A stretch of DNA of 64,000 bases from Ruminococcus flavefaciens (GCA_023667045.1 JAMPAU010000001.1:968469-1032468); one strand, 5' to 3'. Positions 44,425-53,241 are shown, counted from the stretch's first letter. Notes: generated by a model from the letters alone, not told the origin. Numbers and translations: made by a program.

Positions 44425-45555
44425 TCAGCTTAATGTGACAGGCAAACCGTTTATTTCAATAGTGGGGTCGTCAATATCTATGAGCAGACAACGTCTTCCG
44501 TCAATAACGCTTGTACGTACTTTGTCGCTTGCGTCGGGTTTGATGTTGACAGTTATTCCGGCAGTGGTCATTACGGTTTTAGTCTCAACGAGATTTGAGG
44601 CTGTAAGAGGTGCGTCACCGCATACCTTCTCATAAACAGGCTCTACCATTTTAACACGTTCTTCCGGCACGCCTACATCGCTGAGGATTTCCTTCAGCTT
44701 TGAGTTGTCTATAACAGTCCTGTCTGTGTCGTTCTTGTTTTCCTCTACAACTTCCTGTATCTTCTCGTTGACGGATTTTATAACCATATAGTCGAGGTCT
44801 TCGCCGACTACGTTTTTAAGAATAGTCTGAAAATTAGCCTTTTCGTTTTCTGCCGACATCACAAAGGTACACCCTAAAACTTCCTCAATCATGGATATAT
44901 TAGGGTCGTTTGCCTTTTTGGAGTAGTACATGACATGGTTTACGTCAGTGCTTCTGTTGCTGAAAACCGGATAAAGAAAACCGTCGCTTGCGGACTTGCT
45001 TATAATAAGCTCAGTGTTGAGTTTCTTGACTATTTCGTTGTTGAAAGAATCGAAAACAAAGCCGTCACTGCCGGTATTTACTGGGCAGACAGCAGTAAGT
45101 ATGTATCTGTATATTTCGTCCTCACCGTCGGCGAACTCGTCGTTTTTATCTTTACGGCGTATTGTGTAACAGCAGTAGGCAGTAATCAATGCATAAGGAC
45201 CTGCATAAACAAAGTTCTCAGCGATATGATTAACAAATGTCTCACAAGCCTGCTCGTCCTTGAGTTCAGATTTCAAGAGCTTATATAATATATCCTGTGG
45301 CTTGCCCTCGTCGTATGCTGTATTCGGAAACTCATACTCTACAAACGCCTTTCCGACGTTGGTATTTAGGACTTTTTTCAGCGTTTCACTATAAACGTCA
45401 TGTTCTTCTGCCGGCATTGTAAGGCATGAATTGACATTATTGTAACGCACGTTCTTTTCAGCATCGACAAAAGCCGTCAAGATTCTTTCCATTATGAAAA
45501 AACCGCTCTTGTCGGAAAAATTCTTTTTGATTTCAGCCGTTTCTTTTTTATTCAT
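44425..45555 (-). CDS. DUF4317-family protein
   Basis: A 376-residue, acidic, probably cytoplasmic protein. The start MNKKETAEIKKNFS, the VCPVNTGSDGFVFDS region and IEEVLGC match DUF4317, a family widespread in Clostridia with no known function. AGAGAGG precedes ATG 45555. Single gene, divergent from sipL. Confidence 0.78.
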   Translation of the reverse strand: MNKKETAEIKKNFSDKSGFFIMERILTAFVDAEKNVRYNNVNSCLTMPAEEHDVYSETLKKVLNTNVGKAFVEYEFPNTAYDEGKPQDILYKLLKSELKDEQACETFVNHIAENFVYAGPYALITAYCCYTIRRKDKNDEFADGEDEIYRYILTAVCPVNTGSDGFVFDSFNNEIVKKLNTELIISKSASDGFLYPVFSNRSTDVNHVMYYSKKANDPNISMIEEVLGCTFVMSAENEKANFQTILKNVVGEDLDYMVIKSVNEKIQEVVEENKNDTDRTVIDNSKLKEILSDVGVPEERVKMVEPVYEKVCGDAPLTASNLVETKTVMTTAGITVNIKPDASDKVRTSVIDGRRCLLIDIDDPTIEINGLPVTLS

Positions 45556-45678
45556 TGTAATTTCCTCTCTTTACGGATAATATATATATTATAGCGTATT
45601 TACAAAAAAATTGCAAGCGGAATACTTGTACTTGTGAGTGAATATAATGTCACAAAGCTATTTTCAAGGAGGCTGTAT

Positions 45679-47229
45679 ATGGATTTCAGAATAAACAGGG
45701 AAACAGTACCCGTCAGCGAAAATATTTTTGACGGCGTTCAGGAACAGGGAGTAGAACTGGACTACATACTTCCCGACTATTACCCCGATATTTTCCGGCT
45801 TGTACGCTGTGAGGTTACGCCTGTAATAAGCGGTTACTCAGTAAACGGCGATAAACTTTCCTATGAACTCAGATGCGACATAAAAATACTCTATTGCAGT
45901 GAGGGCGGTTCGGCACTGCAATGCGTGACACAGAGACAGAACTTTTCAAAGACTGTTGAGTTAGGCAGAACAGGCGAAAACCTTACCGCAAGGCTTACCC
46001 CTAAGACAGACCATATAAATTTCCGTGCAGTAAACAAACGCCGTCTTGATTTAAGAGGTGCGGTCTCTGTAAAGATTTCCGTGAACGGCGAGACAAACCA
46101 AGAGGTTATATCGGACGCTTTCGGCATGAATATGCAGATTAAAAAGACCCCTGTGCGTTTTGCTTCAAAAAAAATAACCGCCGAAAAAACTTTGCAGTTA
46201 AGCGAAGAAATAGAAGTCCCGACCACACAACCGACGGTAATCAACATAATAAATACACGCTGTATTGTGCCGGAGTGCGAAAAGAAAATGATTTCCGGAA
46301 AACTTCTCGCCAAAGGTTCAGCCGAACTTAAACTTTTATACTCCTGCGACAAGGACGGCGGTGCTATAGAACCTATCTCTTTTTCAATGCCTTTCAGTCA
46401 GATTATCGACATAGACGGAATAGATGATACTTTCGACTGCACTGTTATTCCGGAAGTAGTAAGCTGTGACACAACTCCTACCGCCGACAAAAACGCCGAA
46501 AATCGTCTTATAAAGTGCGAGATAGAATTAAGACTTATATGCTGTGCCGTGAAAACCGCTTCCGTCATGCTCGGTACTGACGCTTTTTCAACTGTCTATC
46601 CATGCAGTGTGCTTGTATCAGAAATAAAAGCCGAACAGATACCGGTTATCTATGATGAGAGTTTCCGGCACTCCGCAAAAATCAGCGAGGGCGACAGCGT
46701 ACCACAGACGATATATTCAATGTGGTGTACCCCGAAAAACATAAACACGAGACTTGCCGATGACGGAAATGCAGTAATAATAAGCGGTATGCTCACCTAC
46801 TCTATGGCTTCACGGGATAACGCCGGAATGATTATCATGCCCGACAAAGATGAGGCTTTTGAGGAAACTATAAATCTCCCCGACAATATATCCGGCTGTA
46901 CTGTCTCCGCTGAAATAAGCATAAGAGACGTTTCTTATAATATCTCGTCTGAGGGGATATTGTCGGCAAAGTCAGATATATCAGCCAAAATCTCTGTTTA
47001 CAGTTGTTCTTCAATAACCGCCCTCACGGATATTTCTATTGACGAATCGGTAAAGAAACAGCGTGACGGAGACTATGCTATAAAGCTGTATTTCGGCGTT
47101 GAAAACGAAGAAGTATGGGATATAGCCAAAAGATACAGCACAAGCGTGAATGCAGTAATCGAGGAAAACGACCTTTCCGGTGACCGTCTTGAATCGGGCG
47201 GTATGTTGCTGATACCTATTGTTACATGA
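45679..47229 (+). CDS. sipL: SipL-like spore coat protein (DUF3794/SPOCS repeats plus LysM)
   Basis: A 516-residue protein with three DUF3794 (SPOCS) repeats (first about 10-130, then about 150-270 and 300-440) and a C-terminal LysM (about 465-515: NEEVWDIAKRYSTSVNAVI...MLLIPI). This is the architecture of C. difficile SipL, which binds SpoIVA and links the coat basement layer to the forespore surface. The next gene is spoIVA (17 bases apart), supporting the call. The start is ATG 45679 with AAGGAGG; a GTG at 45634 is less likely. Confidence 0.85.
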   Translation: MDFRINRETVPVSENIFDGVQEQGVELDYILPDYYPDIFRLVRCEVTPVISGYSVNGDKLSYELRCDIKILYCSEGGSALQCVTQRQNFSKTVELGRTGENLTARLTPKTDHINFRAVNKRRLDLRGAVSVKISVNGETNQEVISDAFGMNMQIKKTPVRFASKKITAEKTLQLSEEIEVPTTQPTVINIINTRCIVPECEKKMISGKLLAKGSAELKLLYSCDKDGGAIEPISFSMPFSQIIDIDGIDDTFDCTVIPEVVSCDTTPTADKNAENRLIKCEIELRLICCAVKTASVMLGTDAFSTVYPCSVLVSEIKAEQIPVIYDESFRHSAKISEGDSVPQTIYSMWCTPKNINTRLADDGNAVIISGMLTYSMASRDNAGMIIMPDKDEAFEETINLPDNISGCTVSAEISIRDVSYNISSEGILSAKSDISAKISVYSCSSITALTDISIDESVKKQRDGDYAIKLYFGVENEEVWDIAKRYSTSVNAVIEENDLSGDRLESGGMLLIPIVT

Positions 47230-47246
47230 TAAAAAAGGAGAAAGAC

Positions 47247-48722
47247 ATGGTTAAAGATATTTACACGAATATCGCTGAAAGAACCAACGGCGATATTTAT
47301 ATAGGCGTGGTAGGTCCTGTGCGTACCGGAAAATCAACTTTCATAAAACGCTTTATGGAGTCGCTTGTTATCCCAAACATAACAAGCGAGTTTAAGCGTG
47401 AACGTGCCATAGACGAACTGCCACAGTCCGCCGCCGGAAAGACTATCATGACCACTGAACCGAAATTTATTCCGGAAGACGCTGTTGAAGTAAGTCTGGG
47501 CAACGGTGCTACAATGAACGTCCGTTTAATAGACTGCGTGGGCTATATCGTGCCGAGTTCGCTGGGGTACATAGAAAACGAAATGCCACGAATGGTCATG
47601 ACATCATGGTTTGATGAGGAAATACCTTTCAATATGGCAGCCGAAATAGGCACTCAGAAAGTAATCACCGACCACTCAACAATAGGACTGGTAGTTACTA
47701 CCGACGGCACTATTTCGGATATTCCACGTGCTGAGTACGAAGAATGCGAAGAGCGTGTTATCCGTGAACTGAAAGAACTCGGCAAGCCTTTTGTTGTGGT
47801 TATGAATACTGTGAACCCGTCTTCACAGGAAGCTAAAAGCCTTGCCTCACGCTTAACCGACAGATACGACGCTAAGGTTATTCCGGTTAGCTGTCTTGAC
47901 CTCGACGAAAATGACATACGTGAAATAATGAGGGAAATATTATTCTCCTTTCCGATTAAGGAAATAAATATCCGGACTGCACGCTGGATAAACTCTCTTG
48001 AAAAAGGTCACTGGCTTAAAACAGAAATCCTCGACTGCATAAGAACTTCCGCAAAGGATATAAAACTTGTCCGTGAGTCTGAAACGGCTGTGCAGTCAAT
48101 GGCACAGTGTCCGCACATCATAAACGCCGAAATCTCAAATATGGACTTGGGAAACGGTTCTGTCACTATCACCGCCGAACTAGACAGCAGTCTTTTCTAT
48201 AAGATTCTTGGCGAAACTACTGGTATTGAAATAGAAAGTGAAAGCGATTTAATGCCATTGCTTATGGAACTGAATGACATTCGCCGGAAGTATCAGCGTA
48301 TAGAGCCGGCACTTGCGGAAGTAGAGGCGACAGGTTACGGAATAGTCATGCCGGAAATGCAGGAGCTGACCCTTGAAGAACCTAAAATTATAAAACAGGG
48401 CGGTAAATACGGCGTTAAACTAAAGGCAACCGCACCGTCGCTCCATATCATGAAAGCTAACATAAATACCACTGTAAGTCCCATTGTAGGCACGGAAAAG
48501 CAGTCGGAAGAATTGATTATGTATCTACTCGACGGTTTCGATGACAACCCTGCTAAAATATGGGAGAGTAATATTTTCGGGAAGTCTCTGCATGAACTTG
48601 TCAACGAGGGTATGCATAACAAGCTTTTCAAGATGCCTGTTGACGCAAGACTTAAATTACAGGAGACACTTGAACGTGTGATTAATGAGGGCTGTTCCGG
48701 ACTTATATGCTTTATACTATGA
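47247..48722 (+). CDS. spoIVA: Stage IV sporulation protein A
   Basis: A coat morphogenetic ATPase that polymerises around the forespore. The 491-residue length matches the family (about 492). The N-terminal TRAFAC-type P-loop GVVGPVRTGKST, the LIDCVGY switch region, VVMNTVNPSS and a conserved C-terminus (ERVINEGCSGLICFIL) are present. The start ATG 47247 has AAGGAG; an ATG at 47226 overlaps the sipL stop. Ends at a strong hairpin. Together with sipL it indicates that the strain encodes a spore coat pathway. Confidence 0.96.
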   Translation: MVKDIYTNIAERTNGDIYIGVVGPVRTGKSTFIKRFMESLVIPNITSEFKRERAIDELPQSAAGKTIMTTEPKFIPEDAVEVSLGNGATMNVRLIDCVGYIVPSSLGYIENEMPRMVMTSWFDEEIPFNMAAEIGTQKVITDHSTIGLVVTTDGTISDIPRAEYEECEERVIRELKELGKPFVVVMNTVNPSSQEAKSLASRLTDRYDAKVIPVSCLDLDENDIREIMREILFSFPIKEINIRTARWINSLEKGHWLKTEILDCIRTSAKDIKLVRESETAVQSMAQCPHIINAEISNMDLGNGSVTITAELDSSLFYKILGETTGIEIESESDLMPLLMELNDIRRKYQRIEPALAEVEATGYGIVMPEMQELTLEEPKIIKQGGKYGVKLKATAPSLHIMKANINTTVSPIVGTEKQSEELIMYLLDGFDDNPAKIWESNIFGKSLHELVNEGMHNKLFKMPVDARLKLQETLERVINEGCSGLICFIL

Positions 48723-48736
48723 ATCCCATAAAAATA

Positions 48737-48770
48737 TCCGGCTGAGAGTATATTTCAGCCGGACTTTTTT
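48737..48770. terminator. Terminator shared by spoIVA and the opposing small gene
   Basis: TCCGGCTGA (48737-48745) pairs with TCAGCCGGA (48755-48763), followed by a T run. It touches the stop codon of the converging 59-residue gene. Confidence 0.85.
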
Positions 48771-48949
48771 TACTGTTTTATTTCCTTTACCGTCTTGAGT
48801 GCGGAATTTATTGTCTTTTCGCTTATGCCTGTCTTTTTTGATACTGTCTCAACGACTTTCTTTTCCTGTCCGCTTTTTTCGAGTTCGTCAAGGGCTTTCT
48901 GACCTGCCTTTACTACTTTGTCAAGCGGAATATCCGGTAACTTTGCCAT
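48770..48949 (-). CDS. Small basic helical protein (59 residues)
   Basis: The start ATG 48949 is preceded by AGGAGGTG. The product is Lys/Glu-rich and predicted helical; its C-terminal half (VSKKTGISEKTINSALK) looks like a helix-turn-helix element. No family recognised. It is unit 1 of four adjacent short transcription units, with a perfect consensus promoter and its own terminator. A similar helical motif occurs in the 52-residue protein of unit 3. Confidence 0.6.
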   Translation of the reverse strand: MAKLPDIPLDKVVKAGQKALDELEKSGQEKKVVETVSKKTGISEKTINSALKTVKEIKQ

Positions 48950-48979
48950 ATTGCACACCTCCTGAAATCTTATAACTAT

Positions 48980-49008
48980 ATTATAGTTCAGATTGTGCGG
49001 TATGTCAA
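48980..49008 (-). promoter_or_regulatory. Consensus promoter of small unit 1
   Basis: On the minus strand, TTGACA (49008-49003), a 17-base spacer and TATAAT (48985-48980). Confidence 0.85.
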
Positions 49009-49014
49009 TATTTA

Positions 49015-49045
49015 CAAAAAAAATCCGTACCCACAAGAGTACGGT
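49015..49045 (-). terminator. Terminator of small unit 2
   Basis: CCGTAC (49025-49030) pairs with GTACGG (49039-49044), followed on the minus strand by a T8-9 run. Its core resembles the terminators of units 3 and 4. Confidence 0.8.
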
Positions 49046-49055
49046 TCTGTTATTA

Positions 49056-49319
49056 TTAAAGCTTGATTTCTTCTTTTTCTTCTACAGGGACACCTTCAAC
49101 AGTAGAATCCTGAGCAATAGGCAGTACAACCGGCGGAACTCTTGAAGCATTTATATCAGCCCATAAACCTTTTATTGTCCTGTTTGTCCAGTTGAATAAC
49201 AGACTGCTTGCTTTTCCGATAACACTGAAAATCCAGCAAATAGCACAAATAGGATATAATGCAACAGCTATTAATGCTGTGAGTATAACAGCCACTATAT
49301 ATGAAATAAACTTTACCAA
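49056..49319 (-). CDS. Small membrane protein (87 residues), TTG start
   Basis: GGAGGTG lies 8 bases before TTG 49319; an ATG at 49334 overlaps the SD itself, so TTG is preferred. Residues 4-45 form one long or two short TM segments (YIVAVILTALIAVALYPICAI). The rest is a short cytoplasmic or outer tail rich in Pro, Val and Glu. No family recognised. It is unit 2 of the small-gene array, with its own promoter and terminator. Confidence 0.6.
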   Translation of the reverse strand: MVKFISYIVAVILTALIAVALYPICAICWIFSVIGKASSLLFNWTNRTIKGLWADINASRVPPVVLPIAQDSTVEGVPVEEKEEIKL

Positions 49320-49357
49320 ACAAATCACCTCCATATAAAACGGATAACCTATATAAC

Positions 49358-49386
49358 ATTATAAAATATATATAACAAAAAGTCAA
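49358..49386 (-). promoter_or_regulatory. Promoter of small unit 2
   Basis: On the minus strand, TTGACT (49386-49381), a 17-base spacer and TATAAT (49363-49358). Confidence 0.8.
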
Positions 49387-49433
49387 TCAAGAAAATTAAT
49401 GATTTTTCCGTTATATTTTTGTATATATTATAC

Positions 49434-49451
49434 AAAAAAAAAAAAAAAAAA
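49434..49451. repeat. A18 homopolymer tract
   Basis: An uninterrupted run of 18 A (T on the transcribed strand), about 50 bases upstream of the unit 2 promoter. It is directly followed on the minus strand by GTATAATATA. The run and its right flank are similar to those at 49779-49795. Confidence 0.9.
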
Positions 49452-49488
49452 GATACGCATTTCGTCATATCATACAACTAACTAAAAC

Positions 49489-49516
49489 AAAAAAATCGCA
49501 CTCTATAAGAGTACGG
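49489..49516 (-). terminator. Terminator of small unit 3
   Basis: CGCACTC (49497-49503) and GAGTACG (49509-49515) pair with one wobble, followed on the minus strand by T7. Confidence 0.8.
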
Positions 49517-49521
49517 TCTTT

Positions 49522-49680
49522 TTATTTCCTGTGATTCGCCCAGATATTTGTTACTTCATCTACAGATAATCCAGTTTGTAAAGATGTCTGTTGAATAGCT
49601 TCTGATTCAGATAAACCTTCTAAAATCAATTCGAGTATAAGTCTCATAATTTCTATAATTTTTATCATTGGAAACGGCAT
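49522..49680 (-). CDS. Small helical protein (52 residues)
   Basis: The start is ATG 49680 with GAGGTG 5-6 bases upstream; a longer frame to 49851 has no RBS and runs through the promoter. A hydrophobic helix (MIKIIEIMRLILELILEG) is followed by a helix-turn-helix-like segment (AIQQTSLQTGLSVDEVTNIW). No family recognised. The pattern recalls unit 1 (VSKKTGISEKTINSALK). It is unit 3 of the array. Confidence 0.55.
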   Translation of the reverse strand: MPFPMIKIIEIMRLILELILEGLSESEAIQQTSLQTGLSVDEVTNIWANHRK

Positions 49681-49701
49681 ACAATTCACCTCTTTGATTA
49701 T

Positions 49702-49731
49702 ATTATAGCACACAACCATAAAAAAAGTAAA
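49702..49731 (-). promoter_or_regulatory. Promoter of small unit 3
   Basis: On the minus strand, TTTACT (49731-49726), an 18-base spacer and TATAAT (49707-49702), preceded by TG. Confidence 0.7.
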
Positions 49732-49778
49732 TTGACAGGGCATACTAACTTTTACAGATATTATTGTGCATATTGTAC

Positions 49779-49795
49779 AAAAAAAAAAAAAAAAA
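49779..49795. repeat. A17 homopolymer tract
   Basis: The run lies between the terminator of unit 4 and the promoter of unit 3. About 80 bases to its right, including GATAC, CATAT-ATACAA and the terminator hairpin, align with the segment after 49451, so the two intergenic spacers are duplicates. Confidence 0.9.
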
Positions 49796-49833
49796 GATAC
49801 ATATATTTTGCATATTATACAATTAATCACAGC

Positions 49834-49986
49834 AAAAAAACCGCACTCCATAAGAGTACGGTCTTTTTTATTGCCCGAAAACTGTTTTATTCATTTCATG
49901 CTGTTTATTTTCCGTTTCACACCCCAAAATATAAAAACAGCACTCCACTGCAAACTATACAAAGCCAACTGCACTTATATAGGTGC
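49834..49986 (-). ncRNA. Candidate small RNA (unit 4 of the array)
   Basis: A consensus promoter (49993-50021) and a hairpin plus T7 terminator (49834-49861) define a transcript of about 150 bases. No ORF with an RBS is visible; the longest ATG frames have 8-9 codons. A TGCAC/GTGCA hairpin (49970-49987) sits at the predicted 5' end. It may be an sRNA or a decayed small gene of the same series. Confidence 0.45.
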
Positions 49987-49992
49987 AATTAT

Positions 49993-50021
49993 ATTATAAA
50001 ACAAATTTATAATAATGTCAA
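49993..50021 (-). promoter_or_regulatory. Consensus promoter of unit 4
   Basis: On the minus strand, TTGACA (50021-50016), a 17-base spacer and TATAAT (49998-49993). Confidence 0.8.
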
Positions 50022-50081
50022 TACTTTTCCGACATTTTTCGATTGAAAAGTACAGAAATTATCTGAAAGGATTTGTTTATA

Positions 50082-50315
50082 ATGAATAAGAAAATTGAAT
50101 TGCAGGTAGGAAACAACATCAGGTATCTCCGTGAAAAAAACGGCAGAACGCAGGAATCACTCGCTGAACAGCTACAGCTGAACGGTTGCGACATAACAAG
50201 AAGTGCCGTTGCAAAGATTGAGGTAGGTCAGCGTCATCTTTATCCGGACGAAATCATTCTTATAAAAAAAATACTGAATGTTTCGTACGAGGAAATTTTC
50301 AGCATTCCGGAATAA
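50082..50315 (+). CDS. XRE-family HTH regulator
   Basis: A 77-residue single-domain Cro/C1-type protein: VGNNIRYLREKNGRTQESLAEQL, an inserted NGCD, ITRSAVAKIEVGQRHLYPDEIILIKKILNVSYEEIF. The start ATG 50082 follows AAAGGA. It is divergent from the array of small units and shares their upstream region, so it may regulate unit 4 or itself. No obvious partner gene. Confidence 0.85.
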   Translation: MNKKIELQVGNNIRYLREKNGRTQESLAEQLQLNGCDITRSAVAKIEVGQRHLYPDEIILIKKILNVSYEEIFSIPE

Positions 50316-50345
50316 AAACACAGCATTGTCTTCATAATTTTTCTA

Positions 50346-50375
50346 TTGACAAAATATAGCAAGTGGGTTTATAAT
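50346..50375 (+). promoter_or_regulatory. Promoter of trkA-trkH
   Basis: TTGACA (50346-50351), an 18-base spacer and TATAAT (50370-50375). Confidence 0.8.
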
Positions 50376-50424
50376 TAAGGTGGAGTATTATAAATTCTCA
50401 AATTATATATTTTATGGAGGAATT

Positions 50425-51783
50425 ATGGACATTATCATTGTAGGATGCGGAAAAGTCGGCAGTACCCTTGCGGATATTCTAAGCGACGAACACAATGTTA
50501 CAGTAATCGACGCAAGTGAAGGAAAAATAGAAAGCGTCGTGAACGACCATGATGTTATGGGGATTACCGGAAACTGCCTGCAAACAAGCATTTTAAAAGA
50601 AGCAAACGTTGACAAGACGGATATTTTCATTGCCGTGACAAACTCAGACGAGGTTAATATCCTTTCATGTCTTATCGCTAAGGAACTCAAGGCACGCCAC
50701 TGTATAGCACGTGTGCGTAATCCGGAATTTGACAAACAGCTTGTTTTTATGCGTGAAAACCTCAAAATAAGCATGATGGTGAATCCCGACTACAACGCCG
50801 CCAACGAAATAGCAAAAGTACTGCGTTATCCGGAGGCTATCAATATTGAATCTTTCGCAAAGGGTCGTGTAGACCTCGCCGAAATCCGTATAACAAGCGG
50901 CAGTATTCTCGACGGCGTTGTACTCAATCACCTTTCAAAAAGACTTCGCCTTGACGTTCTTATATGTGCTGTACAGAGAGACAAGGAGATAATTATTCCG
51001 GACGGAAACTTCATGCTGAAAGCCGGCGATAAAATCCATATGACAGCCTCTCACAGTGCAATGGTTAAGTTTTTCAAGAGCATAAGTGCGGCATACCGTG
51101 AAAAACGTGTTAAATCGGCTGTTCTCATAGGGGGCGGACGTGTGGCATATCATCTTGCACAGCAGTTGATTGAAATGGGAATCAAAGTCAAGATTATTGA
51201 AATCGACTACAACAGATGTCTTGAACTCAGCCAGCGTTTAAACAAGGTAAATATTTCATGTGCCGACGGTACAGACCATGACGTTTTAGAGGGCGAGCGT
51301 GTATATGACGCTGACGCTGTAGTTACGCTGACCGGAATAGACGAGGAAAATATTTTACTCTCTCTGCTTGCAAAGAATAACGGCGTTGAAAAGGTAGTAA
51401 CCAAAGTAAACCGCATGAATCTTATTCAGCTTTCTGACACGCTCTCGCTTGACAGTATCATATCGCCGAAGTCAATAACTGTCAATCAGATTCTGCAATA
51501 TGTCCGTGCAAAACAAAACGCCAAAGGAAACAACATCACTACACTTTACCGCCTTGTCAATGACAAACTGGAGGCTATTGAGTTCGTTATACGTGATGAC
51601 AAGCCTTATCTCAATACCCCCCTCAAAAAGCTTAAACTCAAAAAGGGCATACTCATTGCAAGCATAGTAAGAGGAAACGACCTTATCATACCTAAAGGTG
51701 ACGACTGCCTTAAACTCAACGACAGCGTTGTTATTATCACCACAAACAAAGGTTTCAGCGACCTAAAGAATATTTTTGAATAA
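50425..51783 (+). CDS. trkA: Trk potassium uptake regulator TrkA
   Basis: A 452-residue peripheral regulatory subunit. It has two RCK units, each with a Rossmann fold (MDIIIVGCGKVGSTLADIL at 1-19; AVLIGGGRVAYHLAQQL near 232) followed by a TrkA-C domain. They bind NAD(H)/ATP and gate the TrkH channel. The start ATG 50425 has GGAGG 5 bases upstream; a longer frame from 50380 overlaps the promoter. trkH follows 21 bases downstream. Confidence 0.95.
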   Translation: MDIIIVGCGKVGSTLADILSDEHNVTVIDASEGKIESVVNDHDVMGITGNCLQTSILKEANVDKTDIFIAVTNSDEVNILSCLIAKELKARHCIARVRNPEFDKQLVFMRENLKISMMVNPDYNAANEIAKVLRYPEAINIESFAKGRVDLAEIRITSGSILDGVVLNHLSKRLRLDVLICAVQRDKEIIIPDGNFMLKAGDKIHMTASHSAMVKFFKSISAAYREKRVKSAVLIGGGRVAYHLAQQLIEMGIKVKIIEIDYNRCLELSQRLNKVNISCADGTDHDVLEGERVYDADAVVTLTGIDEENILLSLLAKNNGVEKVVTKVNRMNLIQLSDTLSLDSIISPKSITVNQILQYVRAKQNAKGNNITTLYRLVNDKLEAIEFVIRDDKPYLNTPLKKLKLKKGILIASIVRGNDLIIPKGDDCLKLNDSVVIITTNKGFSDLKNIFE

Positions 51784-51804
51784 GGGAGTTGCTGGTACTG
51801 AACT

Positions 51805-53241
51805 ATGAATTATAAGATGATTTTATATATTATGGGACAGATTCTGAAAGGCGTTGGGCTTTTCATGCTGTTGCCTATAATAGTGGGATTCATTTATGGT
51901 GAAGAACACGTTGTATCTTCATTCGGAATACCTTTTGCCGTACTCATGGTTATTTCTTTTATATTCACAATAAAAAAGCCAAAAGACAATTCTATTTTTT
52001 CAATGGAAGGCTTTGTGAGCGTTGCTGCGTCATGGATTATGATGTCAGTAATCGGTGCTTTTCCTTTTGTGATTTCCGGCGAAATACCGAAATTTACAGA
52101 CGCTTTGTTTGAAACAGTCTCCGGCTTTACCACTACCGGTGCAACGATACTAAGCGATGTTGAATCAATGTCAAAATCATGCCTTTTCTGGAGAGCGTTC
52201 ACCCACTGGATAGGCGGTATGGGAATACTTATGTTTGTGCTTGCGATAATGTCAAGCAATGACGCACGTGCAATGCATATGATGAGGGCAGAGTGTGCAG
52301 GACCAAAAGCCGGAAAACTTGTCTCAAAGTCGAGATTTTCCGCACGTATACTTTATGGTATATATATATCGCTTACTGTCCTTGAAATGATAATGCTTCT
52401 TCTCGGTGGTATGCCCCTGTATGATGCAATAATCCATGCCTGCTCATCTGCCGGAACAGGCGGTTTTTCAATATGGGGAGACAGCATAGCACACTACAAC
52501 AGCCTTTACATTGAAATGGTAATCGCAGTATTTATAATACTTTTCGGTATAAATTTCAATCTTTACTACTATATGCTGATAAAAAAATTCTCTCTGGCAT
52601 TCAAGAACGAGGAAGTAAGAACATACTTCGGCGTTATCATAACCGCAACCGTTCTCATTACGCTGAATACAATTAAAATCTTTGATTCAGCAGGCGAGGC
52701 TCTTAGGCACTCATTCTTCATGGTAGCCTCTGCAATAACATCAGCAGGATTCGCTACTACTGATACCTCACAGTTTCCGGTATTCTCACAGACACTGCTT
52801 ACTCTGCTTATGTTTGTCGGCTCGTGTGCAGGCTCTACCGGTGGCGGTATGAAAGTTTCAAGAATACTGATACTTTTCAAGACAGGAATAAAAGAACTCA
52901 AATACATTGTGAATCCCCGTGCTGTAGCTACTGTGAAAATGGACGGAAAACCAGTTGAAAATGATGTAGTGCGAGGTGTTTCGTCGTATTTTATACTTTT
53001 CATGCTGATACTTGCGTTTTCACTTCTGCTTATTACGCTTGACAACTATTCTATTGAAGAATCTGCTTCTGCCGTAATAACCTGCATGAATAATATTGGT
53101 TTCGGCGTGGGACGTTTCAGTACTTCCGGCAATCTAGGCGGTCTGAATGCCTTTTCAAAAATAGTCCTTTCCTTTGATATGCTGATAGGAAGACTTGAAA
53201 TTTATCCGCTTATAATGCTCTTTGCAGTAAAAAAACACTGA
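51805..53241 (+). CDS. trkH: Trk potassium transporter TrkH
   Basis: A 478-residue integral membrane protein with four pore-loop repeats typical of the TrkH/KtrB family: SGFTTTGATIL, SSAGTGGFS, SAGFATTD and NNIGFGVGRF carry the selectivity glycines. It imports K+ with the RCK protein TrkA, encoded just upstream. AAGGGAG precedes the ATG at a long spacing. No clear terminator lies after it; a possible structured leader of the next gene follows. Confidence 0.95.
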   Translation: MNYKMILYIMGQILKGVGLFMLLPIIVGFIYGEEHVVSSFGIPFAVLMVISFIFTIKKPKDNSIFSMEGFVSVAASWIMMSVIGAFPFVISGEIPKFTDALFETVSGFTTTGATILSDVESMSKSCLFWRAFTHWIGGMGILMFVLAIMSSNDARAMHMMRAECAGPKAGKLVSKSRFSARILYGIYISLTVLEMIMLLLGGMPLYDAIIHACSSAGTGGFSIWGDSIAHYNSLYIEMVIAVFIILFGINFNLYYYMLIKKFSLAFKNEEVRTYFGVIITATVLITLNTIKIFDSAGEALRHSFFMVASAITSAGFATTDTSQFPVFSQTLLTLLMFVGSCAGSTGGGMKVSRILILFKTGIKELKYIVNPRAVATVKMDGKPVENDVVRGVSSYFILFMLILAFSLLLITLDNYSIEESASAVITCMNNIGFGVGRFSTSGNLGGLNAFSKIVLSFDMLIGRLEIYPLIMLFAVKKH

